Shown piece by piece: positions 24,582 to 33,114 of a stretch of DNA of 34,316 nt (its first letter is position 1; the number at the start of each line of letters is the position of its first letter). This stretch comes from Ktedonobacteraceae bacterium (lineage in GTDB: Bacteria; Chloroflexota; Ktedonobacteria; Ktedonobacterales; Ktedonobacteraceae). The stretch is from assembly GCA_019243675.1 (NCBI GenBank), contig JAFATZ010000012.1, positions 1-34,316 of the forward strand, in the 5' to 3' direction. Made by a program: the position numbers and the translations under genes. The notes beneath the pieces are model-generated. The model ran no database searches. It worked only from the letters and a program-made list of their open reading frames with translations, and was not told the DNA's origin.

Positions 24582-25715
24582 CTACAGCTTATAAACACTG
24601 TACGCAGTATCATGCAAAACTAAGCGTGCGAGATCATAAGCTTGCTCTTGATCTATCTCATCGGCATCAATCATCTCTTGCAACACCTGTCCAATCACCT
24701 GCCGTCCACGCAACGCCGCCGCCCAGTGCATCTCTGGCACATAGATGCCATCAGAGCTGTACATCAGTTTGCTGGCAGGGGCCACACTGAGTGCTTGGCG
24801 AGTGAAGGCGAGCATTTCTAGTTTGTCCACGAAAGGAATGGTATAGGAGAGGTCGAAGTACACATGCGGATAGATAGTGGCAAGGTAGGCACCAAGTTGC
24901 GTATAGGGATAGCTCTCGTGGAGCAAAACAATCGGCATCGTTCTGTAGTCATGGCGTTCCAGCACAGCACGTAAATGCAGGGGATTGCCCAGCAACATAT
25001 CGATACTACCGTCGCCATAGCCTGTATGAAATTGTACAGCAACCTGCTGCTCAGCCGCACTGCTAAAGGCAATATGCAAGAGATAATCGATGAGCGGCTT
25101 ATGGGCAATACGCAATTGCCCATTTTGTACCGCCTCTGCACGCGCCTCAGCAAAAGAAAGCGCAGCTTGGTCTTTGCTCCACTCTGCAATGGCCAAACCA
25201 GTGCGATAGGCTACGATACTCTTAAAAGCACAATAGCCTTTCTCGCGAAGAGTGCTTATCTGCTCTGTAAAGCGTGCAACCACTTCGTCGAAGTCATCAT
25301 ACGTCACAACAAGACGTTGCATAAGCGTTTCCAGCCGCAGCATTTTGGTCGTGCGACATCCTGCTACAGCGCTTATGCGCTCTGGAGTAGAGCATTCTTC
25401 AGGTGTAGGATATGCAGAATCGAGTACGAGCGTATCAATAGCAGCCTCGCGTACAAGGCGCGCCAACAAGGTATCAGCGCTCATACTGTTCCTTGCCGCT
25501 ATGACTGCATCTTCGTTACAAGCGCAGCTATAAAAGGATGCCATCTGCCGTATCATCCACAAATAGTAGACGGTATTAGGAACATGCCTTTCAGCGAGAC
25601 TTGCAGCACTAGCTTCCGTGAAGTAGCGGCGAAATTGCAGCACGTCCATGCACTGATTACTCAGCACAGGATGACAATGATTATCCACCACAGGGATGGC
25701 ACTCAGTTCGAGCAT
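24582..25715 (-). CDS. Amidohydrolase, FluG N-terminal-like
   Basis: The 377-residue protein belongs to the amidohydrolase-2 type TIM barrels (COG2159). The metal-binding HxH is H13/H15 in VVDNHCHPVL. Later ligands are suggested by FKSIVAYRTGL, QFHTGYGDGS, LLHESYPY and MYSSDGIYVPEMHW, with the Asp of SSDG as the probable base. The layout resembles the N-terminal half of the fungal developmental protein FluG and bacterial relatives, in which the barrel is often fused to a glutamine-synthetase domain. Here it stands alone. The substrate is unknown. AGAG upstream of the ATG is a weak ribosome binding site. Confidence 0.82.
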   Translation of the reverse strand: MLELSAIPVVDNHCHPVLSNQCMDVLQFRRYFTEASAASLAERHVPNTVYYLWMIRQMASFYSCACNEDAVIAARNSMSADTLLARLVREAAIDTLVLDSAYPTPEECSTPERISAVAGCRTTKMLRLETLMQRLVVTYDDFDEVVARFTEQISTLREKGYCAFKSIVAYRTGLAIAEWSKDQAALSFAEARAEAVQNGQLRIAHKPLIDYLLHIAFSSAAEQQVAVQFHTGYGDGSIDMLLGNPLHLRAVLERHDYRTMPIVLLHESYPYTQLGAYLATIYPHVYFDLSYTIPFVDKLEMLAFTRQALSVAPASKLMYSSDGIYVPEMHWAAALRGRQVIGQVLQEMIDADEIDQEQAYDLARLVLHDTAYSVYKL

Positions 25716-25844
25716 GTTGCTTATCTCTTAAAAAATGAGTTTTCGCAGGTTAAGGGATGCAATGGGAAAAAATATGCAGCTTTCTACTTTTGCTCAGCAT
25801 AGCACGTTGTATAGGCACAGCGCAATCTTTGGCGGAAAACAAAA

Positions 25845-25881
25845 GATGGTGCCTGTGGGATAGTATCCCACAGGCACCATC
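25845..25881 (-). terminator. Intrinsic terminator with 17-bp perfect stem
   Basis: A perfect 17-bp stem (25845-25861 with 25865-25881) with a 3-nt loop is followed on the minus strand by TTTTGTTTT. It lies 48 nt after the GlsB-like gene and would end its transcript before the amidohydrolase. Confidence 0.85.
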
Positions 25882-25928
25882 ACATTCATTCTGTTGGGGC
25901 TACAGGCCCCGATATCTTTACTTTTTCC

Positions 25929-26228
25929 CTACACAACACGGCGGCCATAGCCACCCGAAACAGCGCGCAAAATCGCAATCAGAATACAAGCACCGATAAA
26001 TGCAATGATGATGGTTCCAATGAACCCACCTGCACTTATCCCCAGCAGGCTTGCTAGGAAGCCGCCAATGATTGCGCCAACAATGCCCACAACGATATCT
26101 CCAACGATACCATAACCGCCACCACGCATCACCACGCTGGCAAGAAAGCCTGCGATCAAACCAACAACAAGCCACCAAACCAGACTTCCAAGAGAGATAT
26201 CTGCTAATACCAAAGTTGCAAGTGCCAT
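25929..26228 (-). CDS. GlsB/YeaQ/YmgE-family small membrane protein
   Basis: The 99-residue protein has three Gly-rich membrane helices (about 12-35, 41-66 and 67-90). The family pattern is WWLVVGLIAGFLASVVMRGG, then DIVVGIVGAIIGGFLASLLG and GTIIIAFIGACILIAILR. These transglycosylase-associated proteins are stress-induced inner-membrane proteins of unclear mechanism. GAAGGAAGG is well placed before the ATG. It is monocistronic, followed by a strong terminator. Confidence 0.92.
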   Translation of the reverse strand: MALATLVLADISLGSLVWWLVVGLIAGFLASVVMRGGGYGIVGDIVVGIVGAIIGGFLASLLGISAGGFIGTIIIAFIGACILIAILRAVSGGYGRRVV

Positions 26229-26428
26229 AATAGAACCTTCCTTCTCTTTCTTGTCTAAACGAGATTTCTTTCAATGCTACAACTCAACCTAGGCATATGA
26301 TCGCTCAGAAACTTGCTCAGGTTTCGTTGTTCCCATATATCACGCAGATGGAGATATATGAGTTTCATATACTCGGTCAAGAAGGAAAACTCTCACCATT
26401 TCTTAAACTTCTCTTAATCTTTCTCATC

Positions 26429-27010
26429 TTAATGAGCAGCCAGCATACATTCCTGCAAAAGTGTATAGCGCGCTCCTGTGCGTTGCAACTCACTTTTCAT
26501 CACAATTATGTGACGCACATGATAAGACTGGTGAGAGACGATGCCCTGCTGCTTTGCGACGAGCAGATCGCGTAGTCGCTGCTGCTCCAATTGTGTTAAG
26601 GGTGCTTTAACACGAGCAAGAGTGAGATGTGGCGAAAAAGGACGCGTGTCGACAGTAAAACCGCGCTGCTCTAGGGCTGTGTTGAGGAGATGATGTAGCT
26701 GAAGTAGAACACCTGAAGGCTCTTCAATGCCCAACCAGATTACACGTGGCTGACGTGGTGACCCAAAAATACCGAGGCTCGCAAGACAATAGGTGAATGG
26801 CTTGACCTGTTTTGCAGCACCCTCAGCAGCTTGTATAGCCAGTGCCAACTGTTCATCGTTTAGCTCGCCAAGAAAGGACAAAGTGAGGTGAATGCCTCGC
26901 GGGTCAACCCAACGTACACTGGGAAAGGTATGAGCCATACGCTGGATAATTTCGGCTAGGTGCTGCTGTAGATGCTCATTCATTTCAAGCGCAATGAACG
27001 TTCTAGTCAT
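26429..27010 (-). CDS. thpR: RNA 2',3'-cyclic phosphodiesterase
   Basis: The 193-residue 2H-phosphoesterase has both catalytic HxTx motifs, H41-L-T (IHLTLSFLG) and H128-L-T (PHLTLARVK). The usual N-terminus is MTRTFIALEM and a mid-domain RVIWLGIE strand is present. It opens 2',3'-cyclic phosphates or ligates RNA ends in vitro. The C-terminal VRHIIVMKSELQRTGARYTLL matches the family's last strand and helix. It ends 200 nt before the GlsB-like gene, with no operon partner. The 600-nt region upstream of its start is non-coding. Confidence 0.93.
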   Translation of the reverse strand: MTRTFIALEMNEHLQQHLAEIIQRMAHTFPSVRWVDPRGIHLTLSFLGELNDEQLALAIQAAEGAAKQVKPFTYCLASLGIFGSPRQPRVIWLGIEEPSGVLLQLHHLLNTALEQRGFTVDTRPFSPHLTLARVKAPLTQLEQQRLRDLLVAKQQGIVSHQSYHVRHIIVMKSELQRTGARYTLLQECMLAAH

Positions 27011-27083
27011 TTAACATATTTCTCGCCATCTCTCTACTTTTGCGTAGATTAGGTATCTTCTCAGGTAAAAATGACATATTGTC

Positions 27084-27131
27084 TATATGACGCCAAATGC
27101 TTTAAGGTGCCATAAACTATACGACGCCAAA
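27084..27131 (+). repeat. Two direct repeats TATAYGACGCCAAA, candidate operator
   Basis: TATATGACGCCAAA at 27084-27097 recurs as TATACGACGCCAAA at 27118-27131 (13 of 14 identical), 34 bp apart. The second copy ends 9 bp before the -35 of the strong promoter at 27141. Same-strand repeats just upstream of a -35 are typical activator sites. Confidence 0.55.
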
Positions 27132-27140
27132 GACAACTAC

Positions 27141-27169
27141 TTGACAATATATCTTTCGTATGCTATATA
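27141..27169 (+). promoter_or_regulatory. Near-consensus sigma-70 promoter
   Basis: A perfect TTGACA (27141-27146), a 17-nt spacer and TATATA (27164-27169) preceded by TGC (extended -10) make this the strongest promoter seen in the window. Transcription would start near 27176, about 440 nt before the OFA transporter ATG. Confidence 0.75.
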
Positions 27170-27615
27170 TAGTATCAATGTCATACAACAAGTAGGTTTG
27201 TATGAGAAACACGAAGGCATCGGCATGACAACGTAGTGAATACTCTATTTAGATGCAACGCTTCAGAAGTAAGATGATACCCTCGTCTCCCTTGTGTTCT
27301 ACGTGGAAATGTCGTTGCACAAGAAACATAAATGTGAAGCTCTCACTATCATCTCCTTGCCCACCCCTGACAGGAGGAGAATGAGAACGCTTCATACTTG
27401 TTTCTCTACTTAGACATTGTGACGTATAGCAACAAGTTTTGTAACTATTCAGTAGTGTAGGATGATGCGTTACCTTGTGGGATGGGAGGCGGAAGACGTG
27501 CAGGGATAGGAAGTTCCCCAAACTTGCTATCTTGCATCCTGCCGAGGATTTTCTGGGTACTCCTGAAGTACCTCACTGAAGAGTTACGGGGCGTATTTCA
27601 AAAAGGGGTGTCCTA

Positions 27616-28872
27616 ATGGTACTATCTGCTTTCACCATCTCATCCCGTTCTGATCGTTGGACCCGTTGGGTTATCGCCATTGCAGCCCTCCTTATGCAGC
27701 TTGCCCTCGGTTCAATCTATGCCTGGAGTGTTTTCCTCCGTCCAGTCATGCTCCAATACCACAGTTCAGAGCCAGCAGCTAATCTCACCTTCAGCCTTGT
27801 GCAGCTTGTGTTAGGCATTACCGCTGGGTTTGGGGGTTACCTCAATAGCCGCTTTGGCCCACGCCTCATTGCCACAGTAGGTGGCATACTCTACGGTCTA
27901 GGCGTTTTGCTGGCTGCACTTGCAGCTCCTCATTTGCTCATTCTGTATCTGACCTATGGTATTCTTGGAGGCATCGGCATTGGCCTAGGCTATATTGTAG
28001 CTCTCGCCATGCTGCTCAAATGGTTCCCTGATCACCGAGGCTTCATTACTGGTCTGGCTGTTGCTGGCTTTGGAGGAGGAGCTCTGATTACCGGGCCACT
28101 GGCGGCCTCCTTGATCAAGTGGGTTGGCTTGGGGCATACCTTCGTCTGGCTGGGTCTAGGCTACCTTGTAGTTATTGTTGTAGTAGCGCAGTGCTTCCGT
28201 ACAGCTCCAGAAGGCTATGCCCCCGCCGGCTGGACACCCCCGACTCGCCAACAGTCGGGGCCATTACGTGAATATACCTTGACAGAAGCCTTGCGTCGGC
28301 GCAGATGGTATGTGCTCTGGCTGATGCTCGCCTTGAATGTAACGGCTGGAGCAGCCTTGATCTCGGTAGCTTCTCCTTTGGCACAGCAGTTCACTAATGT
28401 TGGGGTCTTGACTGCAGCCCTTATTGTCAGCGTCATTGCGCTGTTCAATGCGGCAGGGCGTCTCTTCTGGGGCTGGCTCTCCGATGGCATTGGTCGGCCC
28501 TCGGCCTTCTTGAGCATGTTCGTACTACAAATGATCGTCTTCGCGCTCATACCTTCGATTACCAGTTTTGCACTCTTGCTCGTTCCAGCAGCCATTGTAG
28601 GATTGTGTGCAGGTGGTGGATTTGGCACGATGCCAGCTTTCGCCGCTGATGTGTTTGGCTCAAAGCACGCGGGCACGATCTACGGCGTGATGTTGACAGC
28701 TTGGAGTGCTGGTGGGATTGTGGGGCCCCTGTTAATTGCTAGCTTACCATATAAGACGGCACTCTATATCATCGCGTTGATCATGCTGCTGAGCACTGTC
28801 TTACCACTACTGACACGTTCACTTGTACCCATGCGTAGCGTAGTAGAAATGGGGGAGGCCACAGTAAGCTAA
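27616..28872 (+). CDS. MFS transporter, oxalate:formate antiporter (OFA) family
   Basis: The 418-residue protein has 12 predicted membrane helices with the OFA opening RWVIAIAALLMQLALGSIYAWSVF. It also has LTFSLVQLVLGITAGFGGYL, GLGYIVALAMLLKWFPDHRG and, in the second half, NAAGRLFWGWLSDGIGR. This family exchanges or imports small carboxylates such as oxalate, formate or pyruvate. The formate dehydrogenase operon lies immediately downstream on the same strand, so formate or oxalate is the likely substrate, although the family also includes other substrates. A GGGGTG ribosome binding site precedes the ATG. Confidence 0.88.
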   Translation: MVLSAFTISSRSDRWTRWVIAIAALLMQLALGSIYAWSVFLRPVMLQYHSSEPAANLTFSLVQLVLGITAGFGGYLNSRFGPRLIATVGGILYGLGVLLAALAAPHLLILYLTYGILGGIGIGLGYIVALAMLLKWFPDHRGFITGLAVAGFGGGALITGPLAASLIKWVGLGHTFVWLGLGYLVVIVVVAQCFRTAPEGYAPAGWTPPTRQQSGPLREYTLTEALRRRRWYVLWLMLALNVTAGAALISVASPLAQQFTNVGVLTAALIVSVIALFNAAGRLFWGWLSDGIGRPSAFLSMFVLQMIVFALIPSITSFALLLVPAAIVGLCAGGGFGTMPAFAADVFGSKHAGTIYGVMLTAWSAGGIVGPLLIASLPYKTALYIIALIMLLSTVLPLLTRSLVPMRSVVEMGEATVS

Positions 28873-28892
28873 GCCAACTAACAAGATTTTTG

Positions 28893-28952
28893 CTTAGAAA
28901 ATGTCAGATCGCGGCGGCCCAAAAAGGCCGCCGCGATCTGACATTTTCTAAG
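28893..28952 (+). terminator. 27-bp perfect stem hairpin, probable terminator
   Basis: Bases 28893-28919 pair perfectly with 28926-28952, leaving a 6-nt CAAAAA loop. The stem has a GC-rich top and an A/T base (AGAAAAT / ATTTTCT), so T residues lie within the 3' arm rather than after it. It begins 20 nt after the transporter stop and separates it from the formate dehydrogenase operon. Confidence 0.75.
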
Positions 28953-29004
28953 GAAATCAAGCCCTAAATTTCGTCTTTTGCTTCGTTTGTATAGTGAGAT
29001 ATGG

Positions 29005-29010
29005 TATTAT
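29005..29010 (+). promoter_or_regulatory. Candidate extended -10 promoter for the formate dehydrogenase operon
   Basis: TATTAT at 29005-29010 is preceded by TGG (extended -10), with no good -35. It lies 65 nt before the ATG at 29076 and after the hairpin, so the operon could have its own start. Confidence 0.4.
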
Positions 29011-29075
29011 ATCTATAACTGACAAAGTTTTCTATCATATACAGGACTTCCTCTATTCTGTAAGGAATATACCTT

Positions 29076-32000
29076 ATGCAAAAAGAGCAGATATCCTTGT
29101 CTCAAACCATTATATCACAGATGATGCAGATAGGTTCTAGTGTACAGCCATTCAGCAAAGAGAGCCGTGAGAAAACCTCCCGTATTCACAATGCGAAAGT
29201 TGTGCATAGTGTTTGTCCCTACTGCGCGGTGGGATGCAGTTTGGATGTCTACGTCAAGGACGGCAGGGTGATTGATATCGAAGGCAATGCTGACAGCCCC
29301 ATCAATCGTGGAACGCTCTGCCCCAAGGGTTCAGCCACATTCCAATATACAGTCAATCCCAGTCGCTTAACCCAAGTCCTCTACCGGGCACCCTATAGCG
29401 ATCACTGGGAAGTCAAATCGCTCGACTGGGCAGTCGAGCAGATTGCACAACGCGTCAAAAAGACACGGGACGAGACCTTTGTGCAAAGCTTGCCTGATGG
29501 GCGTGAGGTCAATCATACCCTGGGCATCGCTACCTTGGGTGGGGCAACACTAGACATCGAAGAGAACTATGTGATAAAAAAACTCTTCAGCGGTGGTCTG
29601 GGCGTTGTCTCAATTGAGAATCAGGCCCGTATATGACACAGCTCCACTGTACCCGGTCTGGGTACATCATTGGGGCGTGGTGGTGCTACTACATTTCCGC
29701 AAGACCTGGTCAATAGCGAGGCTATCTTGATTATGGGTAGCAATATGGCCGAGGCTCATCCGGTGGCCTTTGCTAATGTCGTCAAAGCGAAGGAACGGGG
29801 AGCGAAGGTGATTCATGTAGACCCACACTACTCGCGCACATCAGCTTTAGCCAATCTGCACATTCCTATACGCGCAGGCAGCGATATTGTGTTCCTAGGA
29901 GCGATTATTCGCTATTTGCTTGAGAACAACGCTTACTTCCATGACTATGTGTTGCATTACACAAATGCAGCTACCTTGATTCGAGAAGACTACCGTGACA
30001 GCGAAGATTTAGATGGGCTATTCTCTGGCTTTGACCCTGAAACAGGTGTTTACAGTGATCAGAGCAGTTGGGACTACCAACGCGACGCTAATGGACAGCC
30101 ATTGACCGACCCCAGCATGCAGCATCCGCGCTGTGTGTTACAGATTCTGCGTCGCCACTTTGCACGCTACACTCCTGAAATGGTTGAGCATGTATGTGGA
30201 GTGCCACACGAACAATGGGCGCAAGTCATGGATACGCTCATCGAGAATTCGGGACGCGAACGTACTACTGCCTTGTGTTATGCTGTGGGCTGGACTCAGC
30301 AATCCAAGGGTGTACAGATTATCCGTGCTGGGACTATTGTGCAACTCTTACTCGGCAATATTGGCCGCCCTGGTGGGGGAATTATGGCCTTGCGTGGCCA
30401 TGCCTCAATCCAGGGTTCGACAGATGTGCCGACGCTCTATGATCTGCTGTCCGGCTATATGCCACAGCCGAGTGCGCAGTTGCCGCAACAGACGCTGGCC
30501 CAATACATCGCCACGGCAGGCCAAAAAACAGGCTGGTGGTCCCATTTGCCCGTCTATATACGCAGTTTGCTCAAGGCATGGTATGGCAAAGCCGCCGATG
30601 AGCAAGACGGCAATTGTAGCTATCGCTGGCTTCCCAAAATCACTGGCGACCATTCGCACTTGGTGACCAGCTATGCCATGCTTGATGGGAAGGTACGTGG
30701 CTACTTCCTCTTTGGGCAAAATCCTGCCGCTGGCAGTAGCAGTGCACGCATGCAGCGCAAAGCTCTAGAGCAGTTGGACTGGCTGGTCGTTCGTGATCTC
30801 TATGAGGTTGAGTCAGCGGCATTCTGGTACAAAGGACCACATGGAGACGCAGTTGACCCAAGCAAGATCAAAACTGAGGTCTTCCTCTTACCTGCTGCTG
30901 CCTCGACGGAAAAAGAGGGCAGTTTCACCAATACCCAGCGCGTGATACAATGGCGAGACAAGGCAGTCGATCCGCCCGCTGATGCTCGCTCAGACCTGTG
31001 GTTCGTCTACCACCTTGGCAAACGCTTGAAAGAACTGTATGCTACAAGTAGAAAACGCCAGGATCAAGCATTGCTGGCATTGACCTGGGATTACCAGCGA
31101 GAAGAGCCAGAGACAAACTCATATATACTCGATGAGCCAGATGCCCTGCTCGTGTTGAAAGAGATCAACGGCTACTATGTACATCCATCTGCTCACACCA
31201 TTGGGCGACGACCTACATATACACTGCGGGATGCGCCACATATAGCAGGATTTGCGGCACTCAAAGCCGATGGGAGTACAGCTTGTGGTTCGTGGATCTA
31301 CAGCGGTGTCTATCCAGAACCTGGTAATAATCGTGCAGCGTCACGTATTGCCGCTGGCTATCCTCCCTTACAGTGGGGGTATGCCTGGCCTGCCAACCGC
31401 CGTATCCTCTATAATCGCGCCTCGGCTGACCCACAAGGCCGTCCATGGTCGGATCGCAAGAAGTATATCTGGTGGGATGAGCAACAAAAGCAATGGACAG
31501 GCTATGACGTACCGGATTTTCCACTGAGCAAGGCACCTGACTACATACCACCACCAGGAGCAACAGGCATGGATGCCATTTCCGGTAACAGCCCATTTAT
31601 CATGCAACCTGACGGCAAAGGCTGGCTCTTTGCTCCTAAAGGGCTAAAAGATGGTCCGCTTCCCACACACTATGAAGCAGTGGAGTCTCCAGTTCACAAT
31701 GCCATGTATCACCAGCAGAGTAATCCCACTGCTAAGTACTTCAAAGATCGACCAGATAATCGTCTTGTGACAGTAGCCGATGCAAATTATCCGATTGTGA
31801 TTACGACCTATCGGCTCACTGAACACCATGTCAGTGGAGCAATGACACGTTGGCTGCCCTGGCTCAACGCTCTGCAACCGACACTTTTTGCCGAACTCAG
31901 TCCAGAACTGGCAACAGAGCGCAAGATCAAGCATGGAGACTGGATAGTCATTAGCACCCCTCGCGGCGAAATTGAAGCACGAGCAATGGTGACACGGCGT

Positions 32001-32186
32001 GTACGCCCACTACGTATCAACGAGCATGTGGTACACCAAATTGGGCTGCCATTCCATTGGGGGTTCCAGGGAAAAGCTACGGGCAGTATTACCAATGATC
32101 TGGCACACACCGTACTAGAGCCAAATGTGAGTATTCAAGAGGCTAAAGCGTTTATGTGTAACGTGCGCTCAGGACGCCTAGCCTGA
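29076..32186 (+). CDS. fdnG: Formate dehydrogenase catalytic subunit, selenocysteine-containing (FdnG-type)
   Basis: This is one 1036-residue gene read through an in-frame UGA at 29634-29636 (Sec187). The context ENQARI-U-HSSTVPGLG matches the Sec position of FdnG/FdoG, and the second part continues in the same frame with GRGGATTF. The N-terminal [4Fe-4S] site uses C47, C50, C54 and C82 (CPYCAVGC and LCPKG). The molybdopterin domains include GSNMAEAHPVAFAN, YAVGWTQQSKGVQIIRAGTI and RGHASIQGSTD. The end has the molydopterin-dinucleotide-binding YRLTEHHVSGAMTRW and GLPFHWGFQGKATGSITND. It oxidises formate to CO2 and passes electrons to FdnH. E. coli FdnG carries a Tat signal; this N-terminus has none. 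AAGGA precedes the ATG. Confidence 0.95.
29637..29676 (+). promoter_or_regulatory. Bacterial SECIS element
   Basis: Directly after the UGA, a 6-bp perfect upper stem (29649-29654 with 29660-29665) carries the loop GGTCT at 29655-29659. A lower stem pairs 29641-29645 with 29672-29676. The loop starts exactly 18 nt after the UGA. Loop sequence and distance are, as I recall them, the same as in the E. coli fdhF SECIS bound by SelB. Confidence 0.9.
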
Positions 32187-32202
32187 ATGAAGGAATAAAG
32201 CT

Positions 32203-33084
32203 ATGATAGTTGAAACTTCGCAACGTACAACCTCCCCAGAACTAGTGCAAAATATAGTATCGCCACTGCTCAAACAGCCAGTACCACCGATGCAGCCAGC
32301 TATGGGTTTTTTTACCGATACTAGTATCTGTATCGGCTGCAAAGCCTGCGAGGTAGCCTGTAAGCAGTGGAACGAGCTTCCTGCTAACGAGGCTCATTGG
32401 AGCGGTACAAGCTACGACAACACGCGTCAGTTGAGCGCGACTACCTGGCGACACGTACAGTTTATAGAACAGATTGGACGCGAGCGACCACAGATTTCAA
32501 CATTGCCCTTCTTCAACAATGACCGTTGGTTGATGCACAGCGACGTATGTAAGCACTGTGCAAACGCACCATGCCAAGAGGCTTGCCCTACGGGAGCGAT
32601 TATCCGCACTGAATTCGACACGGTCTACGTGCAGCAAGATATCTGCAACGGCTGCGGCTATTGTGTTGTGGCCTGCCCCTTCGGAGTGATCGCTCGCGAT
32701 GAGCATGCCAGCCACACGGCACGCAAATGCACGCTGTGTTATGACCGGATGAAAGATGGTATAGAGCCTGCCTGCGCCAAAGCATGCCCTACCGACTCGA
32801 TTCAATATGGCGAAGTAGAACAACTCAAAGCGCTTGCACGTGAACGCGTTGGACTCTTGCATGAGCGTGGTGTGAGCGAAGCTCGTCTCTACGGTGTAGA
32901 CGACAACATGCTTGATGGTGGCCTCAATTCTTTTTTTCTTTTGCTAGACGAGCCAGCCGTGTATAATTTGCCGCAGAATCCGTCACGCCCCTCAAACAAT
33001 GTTGTCCCAGCGTCGTTGTGGTCAATTGTCACGGCCCTAGTGCTAAGCTTGCTGGGCATATTCTTTTTCAGTAATAACAAATAA
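32203..33084 (+). CDS. fdnH: Formate dehydrogenase iron-sulfur subunit (FdnH-type)
   Basis: The 293-residue protein carries four ferredoxin-type [4Fe-4S] sites. The first is C43/C46/C49/C53 (CIGCKACEVACKQW). CKHCANAPCQEACPTGAI, CNGCGYCVVACPFGVI and CTLCYDRMKDG...CAKACPTDSI follow. A C-terminal membrane helix (about 265-288, SLWSIVTALVLSLLGIFFF) anchors it, as in E. coli FdnH, which is almost the same length. It conducts electrons from the catalytic subunit to the membrane subunit. It begins 16 nt after fdnG and lies 30 nt before the NrfD-type gene, so the three form one operon. Confidence 0.95.
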   Translation: MIVETSQRTTSPELVQNIVSPLLKQPVPPMQPAMGFFTDTSICIGCKACEVACKQWNELPANEAHWSGTSYDNTRQLSATTWRHVQFIEQIGRERPQISTLPFFNNDRWLMHSDVCKHCANAPCQEACPTGAIIRTEFDTVYVQQDICNGCGYCVVACPFGVIARDEHASHTARKCTLCYDRMKDGIEPACAKACPTDSIQYGEVEQLKALARERVGLLHERGVSEARLYGVDDNMLDGGLNSFFLLLDEPAVYNLPQNPSRPSNNVVPASLWSIVTALVLSLLGIFFFSNNK

Positions 33085-33114
33085 AATTTACTAAGTTTAT
33101 AGGAAGGATTGCCA

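Larger units (their letters stand above)
27011..27615. other. 605-nt intergenic region: promoter, repeats and long leader
   Basis: The region between thpR (minus) and the OFA transporter (plus) holds a pair of direct repeats, a near-consensus plus-strand promoter and about 440 nt of apparently non-coding leader. Two tiny ORFs occur just after the predicted start (5 codons at about 27179 and 8 codons at about 27201, MRNTKASA). A small hairpin lies at 27556-27572 (6-bp stem). A minus-strand ORF with a 48-codon core (about 27249-27395) is open but has no recognisable features. Confidence 0.6.

Noticed and set aside
27249-27521. 90-residue minus-strand ORF between thpR and the OFA transporter
   Set aside because: It lacks a ribosome binding site and family features, and it is antisense to a likely leader. 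The 48-codon core cannot be excluded but is not supported.
29076-29669. Premature stop making the formate dehydrogenase a pseudogene or two genes
   Set aside because: The stop is UGA at the family's Sec position, the frame is continuous across it, flanking residues are conserved and a SECIS hairpin follows at the canonical distance.
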